The position numbers and the translations under genes were made by a program. From UMGS1002 sp964570825 (lineage in GTDB: Bacteria > Bacillota > Clostridia > Oscillospirales > CAG-272), in NCBI GenBank assembly GCA_964570825.1, contig CAZMZJ010000017.1, forward strand, positions 1-43,867: DNA of 43,867 bases. The letters are read 5' to 3'. Every line of letters starts with the position of its first letter. Positions within the stretch are counted from its first letter, which is position 1. Under the pieces are notes generated by a model. It had not been told where the DNA came from. It searched no databases and saw only the letters and a program-made list of their open reading frames with translations. Shown here piece after piece: positions 7,925-15,310 of the stretch.

Positions 7925-8746
7925 ATGAGCGAAAATTGCACACACAACTGCGAGACCTGCGGCGAAAGCTGCTCTGAACGCAAAACCGAGAGCTTCCTCG
8001 CCCCGGTTAACCAGTTTTCTGAAATAAAAAAAGTGATAGCCGTAATCAGCGGCAAGGGGGGAGTGGGCAAGTCGCTGGTGACCTCGATGCTCGCCGTCCT
8101 TGCGCAGAGAAACGGCAAGGATACGGCGATACTTGACGCCGATGTGACAGGGCCGTCTATTCCCAGAATATTCGGAATAAAGGAAAGAGCTACCGGCGAC
8201 GAAAAGGGGATTTTTCCGGTCAAGACCAAAACCGGAATCGAAATAATGTCGGTGAACCTGCTGCTGCCGAACGATACCGACCCGGTCGTCTGGCGCGGAC
8301 CCATTATCGCCGGAACTGTCAAGCAGTTTTGGTCCGACGTGATGTGGGGCGGGATTGATCTTATGTTCATCGACTGCCCTCCCGGAACAGGCGACGTGCC
8401 GCTGACGGTTTTTCAGTCTATCCCCGTCGACGGCATAATCGTTGTGACCTCGCCGCAGGAGCTGGTTTCAATGATAGTCGAAAAGGCGGTCAATATGGCG
8501 AAAATGATGAATGTGCCGGTGCTCGGAATCGTGGAGAATATGTCGTATTTTGAATGCGACAAGTGCGGGGAAAAGCATTATATCTTCGGTGAAAGCCGCA
8601 TTGACGAGGTCGCGGCAAAGCACAAAATTCCGCTGGTCGCCAAAATTCCTTTTAACAAAAAGCTTGCCGGAGCATGCGACCACGGCATGATAGAACTGTT
8701 CGAGGGCGGCTGGCTCGACAATATGGTTGAAAAGATAGGCGGCTGA
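7925..8746 (+). CDS. mrp: Mrp/NBP35 family Fe-S cluster carrier ATPase
   Basis: A cytoplasmic P-loop ATPase of the ApbC/Mrp/NBP35 group, which holds and transfers Fe-S clusters. The deviant Walker A GKGGVGKS (about residues 43-50) and DADVTGPSIPRIFG are diagnostic. IDCPPGTGD and the C-terminal CDKCG (Cys-X2-Cys, the bridging cluster site) are also present. An N-terminal extension has additional cysteines (CTHNCETCGESC), similar to NBP35-type proteins. 273 aa is a normal length. Five bases separate it from the DUF134 gene and two from the next gene, so it is part of one operon. Client proteins are not visible in the window. Confidence 0.93.
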   Translation: MSENCTHNCETCGESCSERKTESFLAPVNQFSEIKKVIAVISGKGGVGKSLVTSMLAVLAQRNGKDTAILDADVTGPSIPRIFGIKERATGDEKGIFPVKTKTGIEIMSVNLLLPNDTDPVVWRGPIIAGTVKQFWSDVMWGGIDLMFIDCPPGTGDVPLTVFQSIPVDGIIVVTSPQELVSMIVEKAVNMAKMMNVPVLGIVENMSYFECDKCGEKHYIFGESRIDEVAAKHKIPLVAKIPFNKKLAGACDHGMIELFEGGWLDNMVEKIGG

Positions 8747-8748
8747 CA

Positions 8749-9222
8749 ATGGATCACAGCAGAAAAGCGGAAGAGCTTTTTCGCTCGGGCTGCAACTGCT
8801 CCCAGGCGGTTTTTACGGCGTTCTGCGATGTTACCGGAATGGATGAGAAGACTGCGCTTAAGCTTTCATCCTCGTTCGGCGGTGGCATGGGACGCCTGCG
8901 CGAGGTTTGCGGGGCATATACCGGAATGTTCATGGTCGCGGGTTTGCTGTATGGATATTCCGAAATCGGGAATGATATACTGAAGGGGGAGCATTATGCC
9001 CTTATTCAGCGGCTTGCAGGCGAACTGCGCGAAAAATATGGGTCTCTTCTCTGCCGGGATCTGCTCGGCGAAGAGGGGAAAAGCTCAAAACCGGAGCCCG
9101 CAAAGCGGACACGGGATTTTTATGATAAAAGGCCGTGCGCGGCAATCATTCGGGACGCGGCGGCAATACTTGATAAACTGATCGAGGAGAAAAACAATGA
9201 AAATAGCGGTAGCGTACGATAA
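8749..9222 (+). CDS. C_GCAxxG_C_C family redox protein
   Basis: 157 aa. Motifs of the C_GCAxxG_C_C family are visible: SGCNCSQAVF near residue 15, SSFGGGMGR near 45, VCGAYTGMFMV (here CGA in place of GCA) near 57, and a late CAAIIRDAA. The conserved cysteines are thought to bind a metal or to be redox-active; the biochemical role of the family is poorly defined. The ATG begins two bases after the Mrp stop. The end overlaps the next gene by 26 bases, which supports translational coupling. Confidence 0.85.
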   Translation: MDHSRKAEELFRSGCNCSQAVFTAFCDVTGMDEKTALKLSSSFGGGMGRLREVCGAYTGMFMVAGLLYGYSEIGNDILKGEHYALIQRLAGELREKYGSLLCRDLLGEEGKSSKPEPAKRTRDFYDKRPCAAIIRDAAAILDKLIEEKNNENSGSVR

Positions 9223-9583
9223 CGGAGAGGTGTTCCAGCATTTCGGACATACACAGAAGTTCAAGATATATGATGTTTCGGACGGAAAGATTGTTTCATC
9301 TAAGGTGATTTCATCCGGAGAAAGCGGGCACGGCGCGCTGGCGGGTTTTTTGCACGGCGAGGGTGTGAACGCTCTTATCTGCGGAGGAATCGGAAGCGGA
9401 GCTAAACTCGCGCTGTCCGAGGCGAGAATCGAGATATATCCCGGCGCCTCCGGAAATGCAGACAGCGCGGTGGAGGCGCTTCTCAGGGGCAGCCTTTCAT
9501 ATAATCCCGATGCGATCTGCAGCCACCATCACGGTGATGAGGCAAATCACTCCTGCTTCGACCACGGGTGCGGAAAAAAGTAA
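9197..9583 (+). CDS. NifX/NifB-type dinitrogenase cofactor-like protein
   Basis: 128 aa with the fold of the dinitrogenase Fe-Mo cofactor biosynthesis family: MKIAVAYDNGEVFQHFGH at the start, then VISSGESGHGAL and ALICGGIGSGAKLAL. These proteins bind Fe-S or Fe-Mo clusters in nitrogenase assembly, but stand-alone copies beside Mrp ATPases occur in many non-fixing anaerobes. There is no nif structural gene here. The C-terminal tail (CSHHHGDEANHSC, DHGCGKK) is rich in His and Cys and could chelate a metal. GAGGAG lies 11 bases before the start, inside the upstream gene. Last gene of the operon. Confidence 0.87.
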   Translation: MKIAVAYDNGEVFQHFGHTQKFKIYDVSDGKIVSSKVISSGESGHGALAGFLHGEGVNALICGGIGSGAKLALSEARIEIYPGASGNADSAVEALLRGSLSYNPDAICSHHHGDEANHSCFDHGCGKK

Positions 9584-9590
9584 AATATAA

Positions 9591-9631
9591 AAACCGGTCC
9601 GACGCATGAGATGCGGCGGACCGGTTTTTTT
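9591..9631 (+). terminator. rho-independent terminator of the DUF134-mrp cluster
   Basis: AAACCGGTCCG pairs with CGGACCGGTTT around an inner CGCAT/ATGCG stem, then T7. Confidence 0.92.
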
Positions 9632-9720
9632 ATGCTTTCAAAAACCGCACGGAAGCCGGCTTCGTCGCGGCATGAGGCTGCGGTTTCCGATGAGGCGTGA
9701 GGCGCAGGCGCGTTTTTTTT

Positions 9721-10536
9721 TCACGCCTCCGGAGCTTTATTCAGAAACGCCTGCAGCGCCGGGCTTTTGGGGTTGCCGAAGACTTCATCTGGCGTGCCTT
9801 CTTCCGCAATGACGCCGCCCGACATGAAGATGACCTTATCGGCGACGTTTCTGGCAAACTCCATTTCGTGGGTGACGACTATCATTGTTCTGTCGGTGGA
9901 TTTAAGTCCGCGGATGACTGAGAGCACCTCGCCGGTAAGCTCCGGGTCGAGGGCTGAGGTGGGTTCGTCAAAACAGAGAATGTCGGGCTTCATCGCGAGA
10001 GCGCGGGCTATTGCAACGCGCTGCTGCTGACCGCCGGACAACTGGCAGGGGTAGGCGTTTTTCTTCGACGAGAGACCGACACGCTCAAGCAGCGCGTCGG
10101 CTTTTGCGCCGATCAGCTTTTCCTGCGCCGCCCGGAATGACTTTGCCGCGGCGATGCCCTGCTCGGCGCGGACTCTCTTTACCTCTTCCGAAAGGGCGAG
10201 AGTAGGCGCGAGAGTTATGTTCTGCCGGACAGTGTACTGAGGGAAAAGGTTGAACGACTGGAATACCAGTCCGAAATGCAGGCGGTTTTTGCGTATCTGC
10301 TCCTCGCTAAGCGACGAGCTGTCAGACGCGTCGAGGAGCAGATGTCCGTTGACAAATATCTGACCGGAATCCGGGCGGACGAGAAAGTTAAGACAGCGGA
10401 GCAGGGTCGTTTTGCCGCTTCCGGACGAGCCTATGATGGCGAGAACCTCGCCCTTTTCAAGAGAAAAGCTTATATTTTTGAGCACGTCGGTGTCTTCGAA
10501 GTGCTTTTGTATGTTTCTGACTTCAAGTATCGGCAT
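9721..10536 (-). CDS. amino-acid ABC transporter ATP-binding protein
   Basis: ATPase of a polar amino-acid uptake system (GlnQ/HisP type). It has Walker A GSSGSGKTT, Q-loop FQSFNLFPQYTVRQNI, signature LSGGQQQRVAIARA, Walker B ILCFDEPTSALDPE and switch VVTHEMEFARNVAD. The ATG at 10536 is chosen because AAGGA lies ten bases ahead; a GTG nine bases further upstream would sit on top of that site. A 20-residue insertion after the Q-loop (around EEVKRVRAEQG) is a little longer than usual. It is the third gene of the binding protein-permease-ATPase set transcribed from 12303. Confidence 0.93.
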   Translation of the reverse strand: MPILEVRNIQKHFEDTDVLKNISFSLEKGEVLAIIGSSGSGKTTLLRCLNFLVRPDSGQIFVNGHLLLDASDSSSLSEEQIRKNRLHFGLVFQSFNLFPQYTVRQNITLAPTLALSEEVKRVRAEQGIAAAKSFRAAQEKLIGAKADALLERVGLSSKKNAYPCQLSGGQQQRVAIARALAMKPDILCFDEPTSALDPELTGEVLSVIRGLKSTDRTMIVVTHEMEFARNVADKVIFMSGGVIAEEGTPDEVFGNPKSPALQAFLNKAPEA

Positions 10537-10578
10537 TATGTTCACATCCTTTTTATTATTATCCCAATCTTCGCCGCG

Positions 10579-11259
10579 TCAGGCGCGGAAAACGCTGAGC
10601 CTCTTTTCAAAATGATTGAAAAGAAGCGTCAGAATTGTATTGAAGACAAGATAGAACAAGCCGGTGTAGAAAAGCGGCCAGATGATAGACTCGGTTTTAA
10701 GCACATGTTCGGCGCAGTAGAATATCTCAATAACCGAGATTACGCGCGCGAGAGCCGTGTCCTTGACGAGCGTTATCGTTTCATTGCTTATGGGGGCGAG
10801 AATGTTCTTGACTACCTGCAGAAGTACGACGCGGAAAAAAATCTGCGGCTTGGTCATGCCCAGCACCTGCCCCGCCTCGAACTGCCCGCGCGGAATATTC
10901 TCAATGCCGCCGCGGTAGATTTCGGAAAAATAACAGGCGTAGTTGATGACAAAGCCGACGAGAACTCCGCAGAAATACGCCGTCTCCACGTTTCCGTGGA
11001 AAACCGGCCAGCGCGTCAGCGGCCAGCCGAACGCAAGCCCGGGCAGATATACTACAATCATAAGCTGGAGCAGCAGCGGAGTGCCGCGTATCACATAGAC
11101 AAAACCTCGCGTCAGCCAGCGGAGAGGAGGGAATGAGCACATTGAGCCGAACGCAAAAACAAGCCCGAGAGGCAGAGCCATCACGAGCGTAAGAGCGAAA
11201 AGCAGCAGCGTTGTGCCGAAGCCTTCAGAAAGGTACAGGGTTATTTGCCAAAAGCTCAT
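10579..11259 (-). CDS. amino-acid ABC transporter permease (HisM/GlnP type)
   Basis: 226 aa membrane protein with five or so hydrophobic segments. The EAA-loop region contains GGIENIPRGQFEAGQVLGM, typical of polar amino-acid permeases, and VIRGTPLLLQL near residue 57 is a family hallmark. Only one permease gene is present, so it probably forms a homodimer. The ribosome binding site is weak (GATGAA), and a stem-loop separates it from the binding-protein gene, so it is likely made in smaller amounts than the binding protein. Confidence 0.92.
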   Translation of the reverse strand: MSFWQITLYLSEGFGTTLLLFALTLVMALPLGLVFAFGSMCSFPPLRWLTRGFVYVIRGTPLLLQLMIVVYLPGLAFGWPLTRWPVFHGNVETAYFCGVLVGFVINYACYFSEIYRGGIENIPRGQFEAGQVLGMTKPQIFFRVVLLQVVKNILAPISNETITLVKDTALARVISVIEIFYCAEHVLKTESIIWPLFYTGLFYLVFNTILTLLFNHFEKRLSVFRA

Positions 11260-11293
11260 TTCAAATTCATCTTTACTGTTTTATGTATTGAAA

Positions 11294-11332
11294 GGAGGTG
11301 CCGGGGGCTTATGAAAAAGCTCCCGGACTCCT
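11294..11332 (-). other. intercistronic stem-loop
   Basis: CCGGGGGCTT (11301-11310) pairs with AAGCTCCCGG (11318-11327) with one G-T pair, flanked by partly pairing GGAGG/CTCC. No T-run follows on the minus strand, so it more likely protects the binding-protein mRNA or attenuates than fully terminates. Confidence 0.55.
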
Positions 11333-11410
11333 CAAAGATCAGATTATTTTTATTTTTCGCGGACGATTGCCTTCAGGGACAATGAGCGCTGTATCAGAAA
11401 TTATGTTATT

Positions 11411-12217
11411 TTATTTTGCAACGGCGGCTTCGTAAAGCTCTGTCAGGTCGTATTTGGCGGCGATTGAAGCAAGAGTGCCGTCTGCGATAAGCTCTTCAAT
11501 GACGGCGTTGACTTTTGCGGTCATGTCGGAGCCTATGCGGAAGCCGATTGCGTACTGCTCGTCCTCAAGTTTGATTTCGTCGACTATCATAAGGTCGGCA
11601 TAATCCCCATTGCCGACGCTGGCTTTGGCAAGCGTGTAGTCAACAACGGCAGCGTCAAAGTTGCCGGCTTTAAGCGCCAGAAGAGCTGTTGCCTGTGAAT
11701 CGGAGCCGGTGTAGTGAGCTTTGCTGAGGTTTTCGTCAGCCTGCACCGCCGTTTCGCCGGCAGAGCCGCTCTCAGCAGTCACAAGCGCCGACGCAAGAGA
11801 TGCGGTGGTGGTGAATTTTGCGGCGTTTGCCTTGCTGATGACGACGCACTGGCGGTTAATCAGATATGAGATGGTGAAATCCATGTTTTCCCGGCGGGTC
11901 TCGCTAACGGTCAGACCGTTCCAGATGCAGTCGATGTTGCCTGATTTTAAGGTCGTCTCCTTTGTGTCCCAGTTGATAATCTGAAATTCAGGCTCGACGC
12001 CCAGCTTTTTGCAGACGGCTTTCGCAAAATCCGTGTCAAATCCGGTGAGGGTTGTACCGTCGCTCTCGTAGTAGTTCATAGGCTCGTACACTGTTATGCC
12101 GATTACAAGTTTTCCGGCTTTCTTTATTGATTCGTAATCAGAGCCGGTTCCGGCGCAGGAGGCGAGAAAGCCCGTGCATAAAAGGCAGGCAATTACAAGG
12201 GAAAGAATGCGTTTCAT
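11411..12217 (-). CDS. amino-acid ABC transporter substrate-binding lipoprotein
   Basis: 268 aa. The lipoprotein signal ends FLASCAG (Cys21). Family 3 solute-binding features follow: KLVIGITVYEPMNYYESDG, LTGFDTDFAKAVCKKLGV, and NIDCIWNGLTVSETRR with the ligand-contacting Arg. This is the usual set for polar amino acids; the exact ligand is not readable. RBS AAGGTGA precedes the ATG by six bases. First gene of the transporter operon. Confidence 0.93.
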   Translation of the reverse strand: MKRILSLVIACLLCTGFLASCAGTGSDYESIKKAGKLVIGITVYEPMNYYESDGTTLTGFDTDFAKAVCKKLGVEPEFQIINWDTKETTLKSGNIDCIWNGLTVSETRRENMDFTISYLINRQCVVISKANAAKFTTTASLASALVTAESGSAGETAVQADENLSKAHYTGSDSQATALLALKAGNFDAAVVDYTLAKASVGNGDYADLMIVDEIKLEDEQYAIGFRIGSDMTAKVNAVIEELIADGTLASIAAKYDLTELYEAAVAK

Positions 12218-12274
12218 AGTTGTTCACCTTAAATGAAATTGTATTTATGCCCATACGCAGGGCACAGCGATTAC

Positions 12275-12303
12275 AGTTTACTACATAATCATCAGATTGT
12301 CAA
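12275..12303 (-). promoter_or_regulatory. sigma-A type promoter of the amino-acid importer
   Basis: Reading the minus strand: TTGACA (12303-12298), 17 bases, TAAACT (12280-12275), about 58 bases before the ATG. Confidence 0.75.
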
Positions 12304-12406
12304 GATAACATCTTAACAATTTAACGCGCAAAAGCGGGAGGCGGACGAAAAATCCGGAACACGCGCGGGATAAATAATCATGAGGCTGGCAAAAAGCCAT
12401 AAATCT

Positions 12407-12430
12407 GCCGCAGGCAGAAAAACCTGCGGC
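12407..12430 (-). terminator. stem-loop, probable terminator after the kinase gene
   Basis: GCCGCAGG and CCTGCGGC form an 8-base-pair stem about 45 bases past the kinase stop codon. A T-rich stretch (ATTTATGGCTTTTT) follows on the minus strand. Confidence 0.55.
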
Positions 12431-12473
12431 ATTTATGCGGTTAATATTCATGATGCGGTGCGGGCGGAGGCAT

Positions 12474-13220
12474 TTATGCTTCGGGTATGTCGGCAACGAT
12501 GTATTTCTGACCGGCGTTCATCGCTTCGAGCACTTTCGCGTGACCGCAGACCACGTAATGCTTGTTTTTATAAGGAACCACCACTATATCCCCGTATGCG
12601 GCGTCGGTGCAGCATCTGCCGACAAGGGTGAGAGACTTCGGGGAGAGGTATATGCGGCGCCTGTAATTCTTTCTGTCGGCTTCGTATATGGCAAGAGATT
12701 CTTTTATAATCGGAATATAGTCCGAAAGCTCGGCGTATGACGAGTCGATGATAAGGTCAAAATTGGCGTAGTCAAAATTATCAACGCCGTATATCGTGCG
12801 GAAACGGATATTCTCGGCTTCGCTGCGAAGGGTCAGCTGCCTTGCCGCTTCCTCGGCGCTTTTATACGGCTCCTCGGATCTCGGATCGTTGAAAACACGC
12901 ATGCCGGCTATGGCGGGGTCGATCGTGACGAAAATGCGGAACGAGTCGCCGGCAAAATGCCACGCCATGCGAGAGTCGAAAATTATATTGTCGTTCGCAC
13001 GTTCCTTTGAAATGCGCTCGACGGTGCTGTCGATAAGGCGGTCGTAGGAGAGGTTGTCGCTCATTATCTGGTTCATCTCGACCATGTTTACACCCATTTT
13101 TTTGGCGATCTCTCTCTGATACTCGCCGGTGCTGTAACGCTCATACCCCATCTGGTCGCGTATGAGCTTGCTGATGGTGGTTTTTCCGCTGCCGGTTTTT
13201 CCCGTGATTGTAATGTGCAT
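12474..13220 (-). CDS. cytidylate-kinase-like P-loop protein with ParB-like C-terminus
   Basis: 248 aa. Residues 1-180 look like the cytidylate kinase-like family: P-loop GKTGSGKT (7-14), an RYSTGEYQREIAKKMG acceptor-site region, DSRMAWHF, and a lid-like stretch DPRSEEPYKSAEEAARQL, followed by DLIIDSSY. The last 45 or so residues (VVVPYKNKHYVVCGHAKVL, EAMNAGQKYIVADI) resemble the core of ParB/sulfiredoxin-like domains, whose pattern is hydrophobic, G-H-R, A, G, Ile-Pro-Val; here the usual Arg is replaced (GHAK). I see no neighbouring gene that reveals the substrate. The ATG at 13220 is preceded by AGGGAGACC. Possibly a nucleotide kinase with its own substrate-binding or partner-binding tail. 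Confidence 0.75.
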   Translation of the reverse strand: MHITITGKTGSGKTTISKLIRDQMGYERYSTGEYQREIAKKMGVNMVEMNQIMSDNLSYDRLIDSTVERISKERANDNIIFDSRMAWHFAGDSFRIFVTIDPAIAGMRVFNDPRSEEPYKSAEEAARQLTLRSEAENIRFRTIYGVDNFDYANFDLIIDSSYAELSDYIPIIKESLAIYEADRKNYRRRIYLSPKSLTLVGRCCTDAAYGDIVVVPYKNKHYVVCGHAKVLEAMNAGQKYIVADIPEA

Positions 13221-13366
13221 ATACGGTCTCCCTGTATAGGTTATGTATTTGTAAATGTAAATAATATTACAATATTATAACAATTATATTCGTTTGTGTC
13301 AAGGATTATAACCGGGGTTGCGCATTTTTTGAATACGGTGTCCGCTGTCCACGGCACCGCGCTGCC

Positions 13367-13413
13367 GACGCAAAAAACAAAAAGCCGCGGATGCACAGAC
13401 ACATCCGACGGCT
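13367..13413 (-). terminator. rho-independent terminator after the acyl-CoA ligase gene
   Basis: On the minus strand AGCCGTCGGATG and CATCCGCGGCT form a stem (13413-13383) followed by TTTTTGTTTTTTG. A second hairpin with GGGGAGCTT arms lies at 13481-13504, nearer the stop codon but without a T-run on this strand. Confidence 0.8.
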
Positions 13414-13519
13414 GAAGCTGTAGCTGAAGCTTAAGATTAAGCGGCGGCTCCGGCTTGCGGGCGCGTTTATTGAAGCTTATAGGGGAGCTTTTTCAGAAGC
13501 TCCCCGTCAATTTTTGTAT

Positions 13520-15163
13520 TTATCTCAGCTCAATCTCATTCTGCGCCGCGACAAGGCTTTTGCCGCAGTATTTCTCGCGGAGCTTCGGCTTTTCTATCTT
13601 CCCCGTAGGATTGCGGGGAACGGTCGCGAAGATGATTTTACGCGGGCGTTTGTATCTCGGCATGCCAAGGCAGAAGTCGTTCAGCTCTGCCTCGGTAAGA
13701 GTAAAGCCGGGTTTGACTTCAACAATCGCAGCGGCTATTTCGCCAAGACGCTGGTCGGGAAGCCCTATGACGGCTACATCCTTTACGGCGTCGTGCTTCC
13801 TGATGAAGTTCTCGATTTCAACCGGGTAGAGGTTCTCGCCGCCGGTGATAATTACGTCCTTTTTACGGTCGACAAGGTATATGAAGCCGTCATCGTCTTC
13901 TTTAGCCATGTCTCCTGTGAGCAGCCAGCCGTTTTTCAGCGTTTCATTCGTAGCCGCTTCGTTTTTGTAATAGCAGACCATTACGCCCGGACCCTTTACG
14001 CACAGCTCGCCTATCTCGCCGCGGCGAACGGGTCTGCCCGAGCTGTCGATGATTTTGGTTTCCCAGCCGTATCCGGCTTTGCCGATTGCTCCGACTTTGT
14101 CGGTGTTCTCAATGCCGAGGTGGACGCAGCCGGGGCCGATAGATTCGGACAGACCGTAGTTCGTGTCGTAATCGTGATGCGGAAACACCTTCTTCCAGCG
14201 TTTGACAAGAGACGGCGGCACGGGCTGCGCGCCGATATGCATAAGACGCCACTGGGAAAGTGTGTATTCGTCAAGTTTTATTTCGCCGCGGTCAATGGCA
14301 TCAAGTATATCCTGCGCCCACGGCACAAGCAGCCAGACAATGGTGCATTTTTCTTCCGATACCGTGCGGATTATCCATTCGGGCTTGGCTCCCTTCAGAA
14401 GAACCGCGCGCCCGCCGACAAGAAAACTGCCGAACCAGTGCATTTTTGCACCGGTGTGGTAAAGCGGCGGGATACAGAGGAATACGTCGCCGTGCGTCTG
14501 CCCGTGATGCATCTGTTCCGCACGGCAGGCGTGCATTAAAGCTTCATGGGTGTGAAGTATCGCTTTCGGAAACCCGGTCGTGCCGGACGAGAAGTAGATG
14601 GCTCCAAAATCAGAATCCGACAGCTTTATGTCCGGAGTGCGCGATGAGGCATAGTTTACAAGTTTATTATAGCTTTCGGCAAATGTCGGGCAGTCGTCGC
14701 CAACGTAAAAGCGGTATTTAACATGCGGGAGTCTGTCCGAAATCTCCTCGACGCGCCCGATGAACTCGGGACCGAAGACCAGAACGTCAACGTCCGCAAG
14801 GTCCGCGCAGTACTTTATCTCGGCGGCGGTATAGCGGTAGTTCATAGGGACCGCGAGGGCGCCTGTGCGGAGAATCCCGAAGTAAATCGGAAGCCATTCA
14901 AGGCAGTTCATCAACAGCAACGCAACCTTGTCGCCTTTTTTGATTCCGCGCGAGAGGAGAAGATTAGCGAAGCGGTTCGCCCTTTTGTCAAATTCGCCCC
15001 AGGTTATTTCGGTGCGGAACGGGTCGTTGACGCTGGCTTCGATAAGGGCGTACTCACGCCATGTGACGTGCTTTTCTTCGGGGAGAGAGGGGTTTATTTC
15101 AACCAGGGCGACTTCGTCCCGGTACAGCTTCGCGTTCTGCGACAGTATTTCGGTAATGGGCAT
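13520..15163 (-). CDS. AMP-binding acyl-CoA synthetase
   Basis: 547 aa adenylate-forming enzyme that would activate a carboxylic acid with ATP and join it to CoA. Motifs: the phosphate-binding loop SSGTTGFPKAI (near residue 195), a YGLSESIGPG-type A5 motif, GELCVKGPG, the hinge GFIYLVDRKKDVIITGGENL, and the catalytic lysine in NPTGKIEKPKL near the C-terminus. The substrate is not readable. RBS AGAAGGA lies 10 bases before the ATG. It follows the sodium:solute symporter by 147 bases with no terminator seen between, so it may be co-transcribed from the T-box promoter; the symporter might then import the ligase substrate, which is inference. Confidence 0.9.
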   Translation of the reverse strand: MPITEILSQNAKLYRDEVALVEINPSLPEEKHVTWREYALIEASVNDPFRTEITWGEFDKRANRFANLLLSRGIKKGDKVALLLMNCLEWLPIYFGILRTGALAVPMNYRYTAAEIKYCADLADVDVLVFGPEFIGRVEEISDRLPHVKYRFYVGDDCPTFAESYNKLVNYASSRTPDIKLSDSDFGAIYFSSGTTGFPKAILHTHEALMHACRAEQMHHGQTHGDVFLCIPPLYHTGAKMHWFGSFLVGGRAVLLKGAKPEWIIRTVSEEKCTIVWLLVPWAQDILDAIDRGEIKLDEYTLSQWRLMHIGAQPVPPSLVKRWKKVFPHHDYDTNYGLSESIGPGCVHLGIENTDKVGAIGKAGYGWETKIIDSSGRPVRRGEIGELCVKGPGVMVCYYKNEAATNETLKNGWLLTGDMAKEDDDGFIYLVDRKKDVIITGGENLYPVEIENFIRKHDAVKDVAVIGLPDQRLGEIAAAIVEVKPGFTLTEAELNDFCLGMPRYKRPRKIIFATVPRNPTGKIEKPKLREKYCGKSLVAAQNEIELR

Positions 15164-15310
15164 TTTAATAATCCTTCTTTGAATAATTTATCGTTTATTA
15201 TAATTGCGCCCGGTAGTATTTTTGGCGTTTTGGAAAGCTGAGTTCCGATTATTTCTAAGGATTCAGGCGCGTCACGATTTGTAAAATTCCGGATTGCGGC
15301 AGGCTATTAT

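Noticed and set aside
9197..9583. Nitrogen fixation locus
   Set aside because: Only a NifX-like stand-alone protein is present; no nifHDK, nifE/N or nifB radical-SAM gene.
10276..11136. 286-codon plus-strand frame over the amino-acid ABC genes
   Set aside because: Shadow of the ATPase and permease genes, both of which have intact family motifs on the minus strand.
13481..13504. Additional terminator right after the acyl-CoA ligase stop codon
   Set aside because: The hairpin is real but lacks a T-run on the minus strand; the next hairpin at 13383-13413 is a better terminator.
13514..14539. Long plus-strand open frame opposite the acyl-CoA ligase gene
   Set aside because: It is the antisense shadow of a clearly conserved enzyme, has no start site signals and no recognisable domains.
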